Positions 33,642-43,600 of a stretch of 64,000 nt of DNA are shown one piece after another. The stretch is from Raphanus sativus (taxonomy: Eukaryota > Streptophyta > Magnoliopsida > Brassicales > Brassicaceae). The stretch spans positions 23,955,792 through 24,019,791 of the forward strand of contig NC_079511.1 of NCBI RefSeq assembly GCF_000801105.2. Direction: 5' to 3'. The notes beneath the pieces are model-generated. The model searched no databases and had not been told where the DNA came from. It saw nothing but the letters and a program-made list of their open reading frames with translations. Numbering within the stretch: position 1 is the stretch's first letter; each line of letters begins with the position of its first letter. The position numbers and the translations under genes are program-made.

Positions 33642-34990
33642 TTAATTTTTCTGGAAGCCCTTCCTAAATATGTTACTTGCTTTCCAAAATATGATATATA
33701 TGTAACCGAGACTAGTCTCTTACCTTTAAAAAAATTCTAGAAACTCATCCTGAATATTTTATATGCTATCATAAATATGTGATATGTATTTTTGTAAATA
33801 TATACATTCAAGTTTCGGTTTTGAATAATATTTCATCGTAGTTTAGAGGCTAAATCACTATTCTTACTATATCCAGAATCCAATATGTTCTGCGTTCGTT
33901 TTCCTTTGGAATCCAAACATTTTTCATTTTTAATTAAATGTTAATTTTTCTTGAAGTCCTTCCTAAATATGTTACTTGCTTTCCTAAATATAACATATAT
34001 GTAACCGAGACTAGTCTCTTACTTTTAAAAATTTTCTGGAAACCCATCTTGAATATTTTATATGCTATCATAAATATGTGATATGTATTTTTGTAAATAT
34101 ATACATTCAAGTTTCGGTTTTGAATAATATTTCATCGTAGTTTAGAGGCTAAATCACTATTCTTACTATATCCAGAATCCAATATGTTCTGCGTTCGTTT
34201 TCCTTTGGAATCCAAACATTTTTCATTTTTAACTAAATGTTAATTTTTCTGGAAGCCCTTCCTAAATATGTTACTTGCTTTCCTAAATATAACATATATG
34301 TAACCGAGACTAGTCTCTTACTTTTCAAAATTTTCTGGAAACCCATCCTGAATATTTTATATGCTATCATAAATATGTGATATGTATTTTTGTAAATATA
34401 TACATTCAAGTTTCGGTTTTGAATAATATTTCATTGTAGTTTAGAGGCTAAATCACTATTCTTACTATATCCAGAATCCAATATGTTCTGCGTTCGTTTT
34501 CCTTTGGAATCCAAACATTTTTCATTTTTAACTAAATGTTAATTTTTCTGGAAGCCCTTCCTAAATATGTTACTTGCTTTCGTAAATATAACATATATGT
34601 AACCGAGACTAGTCTTTTACTTTTCAAAATTTTCTGGAAACACATCCTAAATATTTTATATGCTATCATAAATATGTGATATGTATTTTTGTAAATATAT
34701 AAATTCAAGTTTCGGTTTTGAATAATATTTCATCGTAGTTTAGAGGCTAAATCACTATTCTTACTATATCCAGAATCCAATATGTTCTGCGTTCGTTTTC
34801 TTTTGGAATCCAAACATTTTTCATTTTTAACTAAATGTTAATTTTTCTGGAAGTCCTTCCTAAATATGTTACTTGCTTTCCTAAATATAACATATATGTA
34901 ATCGAGACTAGTCTCTTACTTTTCAAAATTTTCTGGAAACACATCCTGAATATTTTATATGCTATCATAAATATGTGATATGTATTTTAC
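33642..34990. repeat. Tandem array of a 299-bp monomer
   Basis: Units begin at 33642, 33941, 34240, 34539 and 34838 (each TTAATTTTTCTGGAAG or a close variant), exactly 299 bp apart. There are four full copies and a partial fifth. Copies differ at only a few positions each, so the array amplified or was homogenised recently. The monomer contains two diverged versions of the shorter motif (TTTCTGGAA...CCTAAATAT) that forms the neighbouring array. Confidence 0.93.
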
Positions 34991-35019
34991 TTGTTATCCT
35001 AATATTTTTTTTTTAATTT

Positions 35020-35825
35020 TTAAACTTTCAGGAAGACTTTCCTAAATATTTTACTTGCTATCTTAACATTTTATTTTAATTAAATATTAAATTTTCAAGA
35101 AGCACTTCCTAAATATTTTACTTGCTATTTTATTTTTAATTAAATATTATTATTTTTAAAGTCCTTCCTAAATATTTTACTTGCTATCTTAACATTTTAT
35201 TTTAATTAAATATTAAATTTTCAAGTAGCATTTCACTTGCTATCCTAACATTTTATTTTAGTTAAATATTAAATTTTCAAGAAGCACTTTATAAATATTT
35301 TACTTGTTATCCTAACATTTTATTTTTAGTTAAATATTAAATTTTCAGGAAGTTCTTCCTAAATATTTTATTTGCTATCCTAACATTTTATTTTTTATTA
35401 AACATTACATTTTCAGGAATCCTTTCCTAAATATTTTACTGGCTATCCTAACATTTTATTTTTTATTAAACATTACATTTTCAGGAATCCCTTCCTAAAC
35501 AATTTACTTGCTATCCTAACATTTTTCTTTTTAATTAAATATTAAATTTTCAGGAAAACTTTACTAAAACTTTTACTTGCTATCCTAACATTTATTCTTT
35601 TTAATTAAATATTAATTTTCAGGAATCCCTTTCTAAATACTTTATTTGCTATCCTAACATTTTATTTTTTTATTAAACATTACATTTTCAGGAAGCCCTT
35701 CCTAAATATTTTATTTGCTATCTTAACATTTTATTTTTTATTAAACATTACATTTTCAGGAAGCTCTTCCTAAATATTTTACTTGTTATCCTAACATTTT
35801 CTCTTTAGTTAAATATTTTTGAAAA
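35020..35825. repeat. Tandem array of a 60-70 bp unit
   Basis: About twelve diverged copies follow the pattern TTTCAGGAAGCCCTTCCTAA, ATATTTTACTTGCTATCC, then TAACATTTTATTTTTTATTA and AACATTACA. They follow directly on the 299-bp array and share its GGAA...TTCCTAAATAT core, so the two arrays are related. Confidence 0.85.
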
Positions 35826-36243
35826 TACTTCAAGTTATCCTATTTTAATGTTTTTGATATGTGTTCTCTATTTTTGTAAACAATGAACTTTATTCGGTGA
35901 TTTTTATAGCTAGTGAATTTTTTTATAGATTTTGACTATATATAAATATTTTTTTTGGAAGATTAAGTTCCAATTCAGGATAGCCATCCAGAACAAGAAT
36001 TGTCTAACATTCCTTAGACGCTTTTTGATTCTCTTCAAAAACAGATTTTTCGAAAATAAATTTATATAATAAAACACTCATTTTTTTCTGGAAACCCATC
36101 CTGAAAATGCTTTCTTTATAGAATTATTGAAAAAACTTTAGGATAGCCATCCAGAAAATCACACGAATGACATATTAACAATATGACAAAGTTATAAACT
36201 TTCAATTCACTCTCCAGAGCTAAGGCTTGAGACTTTGGCATCA

Positions 36244-36348
36244 AGAAGCGAACCTGCTGATATCAAATTTGTCCTTGTAGCACCATAAGACACTAGGATT
36301 GGACCTAATCACAGCCTTTGACAACATGTGGTGAAGGTTCACAATCTG
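36244..36348 (-). pseudogene. Captured fragment of a NAT10/KRE33-type RNA cytidine acetyltransferase gene
   Basis: Minus-strand translation of 34 codons gives QIVNLHHMLSKAVIRSNPSV followed by LWCYKDKFDIS and then a TGA. From memory this is a conserved N-terminal block of plant NAT10-like proteins (At1g10490/At3g57940), which acetylate cytidine in rRNA and tRNA in the nucleolus. The intact protein has about 1,000 residues, so this is a sliver. It starts right after CTCTAACAG, which may be an original splice acceptor. It lies inside the MULE and cannot make the enzyme. Confidence 0.7.
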
Positions 36349-37139
36349 TTAGAGAATAAACACACACGCACACACATAGATTAGTAGGGATGTGAGTGAA
36401 AAGTAGAGAGCTTTGCCGCCAGAAGAAACTTCCCCATCCACTAGTGAAAAGTCAAGTGATATAATGTACTCAGTGTAAGCTCCGGTCCTGAACCTTCTTG
36501 CCGCCAGAAGAAACTTCCCCTTATCAGTGAATGCTGGTGAACAAAAACAAAATTAATAAAAGTATGCATTCAACTTTGACGATACAGAAGTTGATTATTT
36601 CCTATATTACTACTATTAAGATTGCAGAGCAAGAAGCTTCTTCGTTATTACCCAAGTGAACAACATAGTCAACTCATCTTATGGGTGGGTGAGAGTCTCT
36701 TTCACTGACCACTAAAGGCATCATTCTCGTGAGAAACTTAGACAAATTTAAATTACACGCCTAGAAAGTCACTAACTCGATCGTTTTCACACTTGGAAAA
36801 AAACAAACGTAGACATATTTTTTGATAGAAGTCATATCTTTTTTTTTTGACTTCAGAAGTCATATCTTTCCACCCAAGATTTGACATAATCAAAGCAAGT
36901 CAAAATAAGAGAAAAAAAGCTTTTGGAATTTGCTTACATGGAGTGAGGGTGAGATACAAGTAGAAGGTTGATGTCCTCTTGTTTCTCTTTATCAGGCACT
37001 GATTTGAAAACTCCCGTGGTCCTGGCTGCATCCATCCCACAGAAAACTCAGAATTTTCAGCAACAAATCTCACACCATTTTCAATTGAAAGCCAAGGCAA
37101 GGTTTAGGGGAAACACTAGACCTGGTCACGAGACTTGTC

Positions 37140-37359
37140 ACCATCCTCTTCAGCCTTATCTCCTCCAGCCATGTGTACGACGTCGACATCGCCTCTATCC
37201 ACGGATACACGTACCCTCCCCATCCCTCCGGCACCAGATTAAAGTCTGCGAAGTGCGGTTTCCCCTAAGCTCCACAGATCTCAGTTTCAGGAACCTCCTT
37301 ATCACCTTCGCGGGGTGACGGAAGCAGTTCCCGATGAAGACTCTCCTCCTGCACCACCG
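37140..37359 (-). pseudogene. Captured fragment of a TIR1/AFB-type auxin receptor F-box gene
   Basis: On the minus strand the fragment reads [33 protein letters not shown], then after a one-base deletion near 37260 [20 protein letters not shown] and [20 protein letters not shown]. This is the start of the leucine-rich repeat domain just after the F-box of TIR1, the auxin receptor subunit of the SCF-TIR1 ubiquitin ligase; most of the F-box itself is missing. The frameshift and truncation at both sides rule out a receptor product. The match favours TIR1 over AFB2/3 ([10 protein letters not shown]). It sits in the right arm of the MULE, about 250 bp from its end. Confidence 0.85.
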
Positions 37360-37624
37360 CTGGATTACCTCCGGCGATCGAAATCGGAGAGCGTCGCCGC
37401 CGTCGCTTCCCGTCGAAGAGATCGAGATCGACGTCGCGTGAGAGAGAGATGCATTTCTGATTTTTTTTTTCTTTTTTTATGTTTGTTTAATTAATTTTAA
37501 AACAAGGGTATTATGGATATTTTAACCCTTTAATGAATGCTATTTTTGTGACTTTTCCTCCTTGGTGTCATTTTTGGGATAAAAACTTCAAAAGTGCTAT
37601 TTTAGACAATTGCCCAATAAAATT

Positions 37625-38017
37625 GTGTCAAAACAAAATATCATGTACTTTGAAAGTACAGGTCAAAATGCAAATATAGAATTGCATTAACTATTAAATA
37701 CGTAAAATATCAATATCTATAAAAGAGAAAATAAATTTCTGCACTCTTCACAGATCAAAATCTAGTACACAATAATAATTGGCCCATAAAAAATACTAAT
37801 TTTTTAGCCCTGAAACACATGCTTCGTTGGTTTCTATTCAGGCATGACCATGAAACTAAGCAGCAAGGAATTGCACAATAATGAGCTAAATGAGAACAAG
37901 CATAAATAAATGATATATAAAAATGTGAAGAATCAATAGATGACTTCCCTTTGTTAATAATGAACATGCAGATCTTTTGTTGAAATAAATGATAAAGTTA
38001 TAGAATCTTTTTAACTA
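37625..38017. other. AT-rich flank with a Helitron-like 3' end
   Basis: GATCAAAATCTAG followed by T at 37754-37766 matches the Helitron 3' end, but the hairpin is degraded. A second decayed hairpin (GTACTTTGAAAGTAC) lies near 37647-37661. No gene. Confidence 0.35.
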
Positions 38018-38263
38018 TTCATTCCGTTTCATAATAGATGATATTTTTAAAAGATTTTTTTAAAAAATATATGATATTTGATATTTTAATATTGTATTCA
38101 ATTTTTATTGAAAACTATAAAACCAGTTAAATTTTTTCAGTTATTTCTATAATTGGTGGAATCATTTTTATATTATATTTAAACTTTATTTTTATAAAAA
38201 AGTAATTTTTTTTTAATCTTTGTGCATCATGGAAAAATATCATGTATTGTAAAATAGATGAAG
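38018..38263. mobile_element. Diverged Stowaway-type MITE
   Basis: TA flanks both sides. The left end TTCATTCCGTTTCATAATAG and reverse-complemented right end CTTCATCTATTTTACAATAC are imperfect inverted repeats, continuing into ATGATATTTTT on both arms. Confidence 0.65.
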
Positions 38264-39938
38264 TATTTCTTATCTTTTTCTTTAATGCAATTTTTTTTGT
38301 TAGCCAATTCTCTTTTTTATATCCAATTTTAAGTGAAAGTAAAGTCATTCATTACTATTTAGAATAAATAATCATATCAACAACTTGTTTGGAAAAAAAA
38401 ATCGTATCAACAACCATTCAAAATCATTGACCAAGAACCTTGATCAAAATCTTTGACTAAAACTAGATGAATGTTTTGACTTCACTCTTCATAGGTTCCA
38501 TGTTACCCTTTGGTCTATGCTATTATTTGAGAAGTGAATTTGCTGATTTGTTATGTAATCTATAATTTTAGATTGGATCATTATTTTTAATAAACAATAA
38601 ACAATCTTAATTAAACTGATTAAAATTTTAATGTCTTTAATGAATAATTATATAATTCATTATCTATCAGACTACAAATTAATATTATAAAAATTATCTT
38701 AAAAATAAATGGAAAACATGTATTTATTTATTATTTATTTACATCTTTATTTATTATTTCTTAACTTTTATAATTAGTAGTATATATACATATATGATAA
38801 TTAGATTTATCTATATATCTATGAATTTACTTATTTATTTATCATATTCTCCATGATTTTATGTTGAGTCATTAGTTTTAATAAACAATTTTAATTAGAC
38901 TGATTGAAGTTTTGGTAGATTTAATAAATAAATATATAAATAATTTTTTAACTTGTTACAAATTAATATTATAAATATTATCTCAAAAATAAATATAAAA
39001 CGTGTTTGAATAAAAATAATAATTCCATGTATTTATTTTGTGTTTATCTACATCTTTCTTTCTTATTTGTTAATTTTTGTAATTAGTAATATATACACAC
39101 ATTTACTCATTAGATTTATCATTAAACTAAAATATTAAAAATATTTTATAAAACAAAATTAGATTTGTATTTGTTTGTAAGCATAATATGTCATGGTATA
39201 TTTTTTTTATAAAAACAGGTATATAAGTAATAACAATAAATTTTATTTATATTTGTTAGTTAACGTTATTTTTTCTTGGTGTTTTCATTTTTTTCTTATT
39301 ATTCAGTTGGAAAAATAACATCTATTTGTTATTTAAGTTGAAAAAATTAATATGTTTTATCTTTTTTCTAAATAGTTTATATTGGTAATGGAATGATATT
39401 TTTAATTATAATATTTTCAAAAAGAATCTGCCTCCAAAAGAGAATATTTAAAAAAAAAAATATTAATTTTTTATACAACAAGTACCTTATATTTATAAAA
39501 TTTTAAAATTGACTCTATTTACTTTTAAATATTTCAAGAGTTTCACAGAATTATAAATTTGTTTAAACTGAAATTTATTTAAAAGATTATTATGTAAATA
39601 AAAATGTGATTCTATTTTTATAGAAACTTTATTTTCCAAAATGATATGTTTTAGTTATGATTATTAAATTTTGAAAATTAAAGACCATTTGAAAATAACA
39701 AATTATGATTTTATAATAACAAATTGTGCTTTTGATTTATTTTGAGATTTTGTAGATTTTGGCAATTCCAAGAATTTGGTTTAATAACATAACTTTATAT
39801 TAAAAATTATATATTTGTTTATTTATTTATAAAATTTGGTTTAATAACATCACTTTGGAAAGAAATATAAATATCACCATATACTAGACAATTAACAATT
39901 TTTTTATTGCCATTGCCTTCATCACCTCTCCTGTGGCC
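38264..39938. other. AT-rich intergenic DNA with a diverged tandem duplication
   Basis: About 38565-38810 and 38860-39120 are diverged direct copies. Shared landmarks are TTTTAATAAACAAT, ACAAATTAATATTATAAA and TTATTTACATCTTT or TTTATCTACATCTTT. A TATA-like ATATAAATAT lies at 39866-39875, ahead of the small gene. No other gene is seen. Confidence 0.5.
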
Positions 39939-40341
39939 ATGACTGGCGCTGTCCCTAACCTCTCGCAGGTTAGTTGTTGATTCTTAACTTTAATTCAAAT
40001 TTTATTTTTCTGCCGATGATAATTGAACTAATGTTCTTGTGATATAAAACTTGTCTAAGTCACAGTCAGCATCCCTTCAACCCCAGGAAAGTAACACCTT
40101 TCAAGGATTTGTCATCGCTTTGATACTATACGTAATTGTTTATTCGATCTCCAATGCGGTGCCCTCTGACATGAGATTGCGTGCGCATGTGGACATGGCT
40201 GCCATCACCTTAGGGGTTATAACGGTTCACTTCGGCATGTTCATCGTCGCAGGCGGCTTCATTACTTCCATCTCGGCAGTTATTGCTAGCTTTTTTCTTA
40301 TTTACCTACGATTTGTCATGTATCCACGGATGTGGCCGTAA
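39939..40341 (+). CDS. Small predicted membrane protein, two exons, function unknown
   Basis: Exon 1 (39939-39968) encodes MTGAVPNLSQ and ends CAG|GTTAGT. Exon 2 begins after CACAG at 40066 and runs to a stop at 40341, giving 101 residues. Three hydrophobic stretches are visible: GFVIALILYVIVYSISNA (about 25-42), AAITLGVITVHFGMFIVAG and FITSISAVIASFFLIYLRF. They suggest a small three-pass membrane protein with a short polar N-terminus and a C-terminal RFVMYPRMWP. The splice sites, the TATA-like box about 70 bp upstream and the open frame support a real gene, but I do not recognise the family. It could be a surviving part of a larger gene: the leader just before the ATG would also encode hydrophobic residues without a Met. 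Copia B is inserted 40 bp after its stop codon. Confidence 0.55.
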
Positions 40342-40381
40342 TGTGATCGATCATCTAATATATGATTTATTGTATATTAGC

Positions 40382-40548
40382 TAATGAGATAATTCCTACT
40401 TAGATTAGGATAATGATATATTTCCTGATAATAAGGTTCTTAAGATATCTTTATTTGTCCTTATCTTATTAGGACTTCTTTGTATAAATACCGAGCTCAT
40501 TGCTCAGAGATCAATAACACATATATTCTTTCTTTACACACCATTACA
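40382..40548 (+). repeat. 5' LTR of copia B
   Basis: 167 bp with a TATA-like TTGTATAAATAC about 55 bp before its end. Confidence 0.9.
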
Positions 40549-40605
40549 TGGTATCAGAGCAAAGATCTTGCTCTTCGTTATATTTTTTAACAAGTTTCTA
40601 AGAAC

Positions 40606-43600
40606 ATGGCTGCTCAGCCTGGCGCCATCGTCGACGCCTCTACTACTTCTCCATATTATCTTCATCCTTCAGACAACCCCGGTGCTCTCATCACCTCTGT
40701 CCTGCTTAAAGGTGATAACTATAGCGAATGGGCGACTGAACTATCAAATTCAATCCAAGCAAAACAGAAGTTCGGTTTTATCAATGGTACCATCGCGAAA
40801 CCGACAACGGAACCAGACCTTACTCGATGGCAAGCAACAAATTCTATGCTGGTTGGTTGGATTCGCACTGCCATTGATCCAAAGATAAGATCTACTGTGA
40901 CTTTTGTACCTGATGCACATAAGTTATGGGAAAACCTTCAACGGCGCTTCTCTGTTAAAAACGGCGTCCGTATACATCTGCTCAGAGACTCCATCAACAC
41001 ATGTCAACAGAATGGACAGAGTGTTGTCGAGTATTATGGTCGATTGACTAAACTCTGGGAAGAACTTGATAACTTGAAAACTACGACAGCGTGTACTTGT
41101 GAGGCAGCGGCAGAATTAGAGAAAGAACGCGACGAGATCAGAGTGCACAAATTCTTATTTGGTCTTGATGAGTCGCGCTTTCGTAACATACGGTCACAGA
41201 TAATTGATGAAGATCCTCTGCCAGATATCAACAAGGTCTACTCTCGTGTAATCAGAGAAGAACAACACAACAACTCCCGACCTGCAGAAACAAAAACAGA
41301 GGCTATTGGATTCTCTGCTCAAACTGACTTGCCTTCATCATCTTCCTCAAAACCGGATCCTCTTCAAGCTGCAGTTGCTCGCAGTCGTGACCCTAACAGA
41401 GTTTGTACTCATTGTTCTCGCACCGGTCATGAGAAGTCGGAGTGTTTTCTATTAAACGGTTTCCCGGAGTGGTGGTCTGATCAACCAAGGAACAACTCAG
41501 GAGGAGGAAATCAGCGGGGTCGTGGAGGACGTTACTCTAACAATCGTGGTCGTGGAGGTCGTTCAAATACAACTCGAGCAGCAACCAATAACGCATCTTC
41601 ATCAAACCTCAACAACGACCAGATAGCTCAGATCATTCAGTTACTACAGTCTTCTCGTTCGAACATATCATCTGAAAGATTGGCCGGTAAAACGCAACTT
41701 ACTGATATTATAATCGACACTGGTGCTTCTCACCATATGACAGGGAACTTATCACTTTTGAGTGATGTGTCAGAGATCCTATCATCTTCAGTCAAGTTCC
41801 CTGATGGTCGTTTCTCACGAGCTATCAAAAAGGGCACACTTGTGCTTAGTCGTGATTACAGACTGAACGATGTTCTATATGTTCCGGATTTCAACTGCAC
41901 CTTAATCTCAGTATCTTGTTTATTAAAACAAACCGGTTGCATAGCTATTTTTACTGATACTTTGTGTGTCTTGCAGGACCGTTTTACGAAGACCCTGATT
42001 GGAACGGGTGAAGAACGAGAGGGGGTTTATTATTTCACGGGTGTTGTGGCTGCGAGTGTTCATAAGTCTGCATACAAGAACTCCTCTACATCAGAATTGT
42101 GGCACCGACGGCTGGGACATCCTTCCTACAAAGTGTTATCTTTTTTACCTATTTTAGACAAGATGTCTTTTGATTCACACCAAACAGCATCTTGTGAGAT
42201 TTGTTTTCGGGCTAAGCAGACCCGCAGTGTTTTTCATGACAGTTCTAATAAAGCTTCAGATATTTTTTCTTTAATTCATTGCGATGTTTGGGGCCCTTAC
42301 CGTACACCTTCTTCATCTGGCGCAAAATATTTTCTTACCATCGTTGATGACTATTCTAGAGCTGTCTGGACATACCTTATGCTTGAAAAATCAGAGGTTG
42401 CAACACTACTACGAGAATTCTTTGCTATGTGTGAAAAACAGTTTGGAAAATCTGTTAAAAAGATAAGAACCGACAATGGTTCTGAATTCATGGTATTATC
42501 ATCCTTCTTTCGTAAAACTGGTGTGGAACATCAAACCTCCTGCGTTGATACACCTCAACAGAATGGTAGAGTTGAACGAAAGCATCGTCACCTACTCAAT
42601 GTCGCGAGAGCATGTCTTTTTCAGGCCCGACTTCCATCCACTTTCTGGGGAGAAAGTATACTCACGGCCTCACATCTAATTAACTACACGCCATCTCAAG
42701 TACTTGACGGTCGTACTCCTTATGAGCTCTTGTTCGGCAAGAAACCTGACCTGGATCAGCTTCGTGTCTTTGGCTGTTTATGCTATGCTCACCGGAAGCC
42801 TAGAGACAGAGATAAGTTTGCTGATCGCAGCAGAAGATGTATCTTTGTCGGTTACCCCTTCGGCAAGAAAGCCTGGCGTCTCTATGATCTTGACTCTCAG
42901 GAATTCTTCTCTAGTCGCGATGTAGCATTCTCAGAATCAAAATTTCCTGGTGTTGGAACAGAGGAGTATGTGTCGCCACCAATGAATTCTTATGATCCGG
43001 CTGTTGATGATTGGTTACTTCCTGCTCCTGCATCAAGGGGGAGTACGTCTTTGCCTACTTCTGCATCATCTCCTCCTATCACAGAAACTACTACTACTCA
43101 GTCGGCGCCTCCGATGCAATCACCACCGACACCACCATCTGCGCCTACCTCTGTAACCATACCTGATCAAGTATTACCTTCTTCTCCTACATCTCAGGAA
43201 CCTCACATCAGTTCTCCAGAACCTGCTTCTCCAGGGATACCAGAGATTCTTGGTCGTGGTCAGCGAGTGAAAACACCTTCGGTTCTTCTCAAGAATTACG
43301 TCACACACTCTGCACACGTTGATGATAAACCCTCTCTTTCTCTTCCCACGACTGATCAGTGTCTTCTGCAAACGTCCTCAGGTATCACTCCGTATCCTAT
43401 CTCTAGCTATTTATCTGACCATGTCTTTTCAGATGGTCATCGCGCCTTTATGGCTGCCATTGTTACTAGTGAGGTTCCTCGTTCATATAAAGAAGCTGCA
43501 CAACATAAAGTCTGGCGTGATGCTATATCCAAAGAAGTGAATGCGTTTGAGGATACAGATACATGGGACGTTACTGATCTCCCACCTGGCCGTAAAGCTC

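Larger units (their letters stand above)
32072..37615. mobile_element. Pack-MULE-like element with captured gene fragments and satellite arrays
   Basis: The two ends form inverted repeats of roughly 110 bp. The left reads GAGAAAATGACTCAAATAGC and the reverse-complemented right reads GGGCAATTGTCTAAAATAGC; both continue through CCAAAA(T/A)-, AAAAGTCACAAAAATAG- and TTCATTAA-like blocks. A perfect 9-bp direct repeat AATAAAATT flanks it (32063-32071 and 37616-37624), as made by Mutator-like transposases. No MULE transposase is seen. Inside are GC-rich exon-like pieces near both ends, fragments of at least two recognisable host genes on the minus strand, and two tandem arrays in the middle. The 5,544-bp length is mostly due to the arrays. 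Confidence 0.85.

Noticed and set aside
33642..35825. CRISPR-like array
   Set aside because: The repeats are head-to-tail without distinct spacers and the DNA is a plant nuclear sequence, so it is satellite-type.
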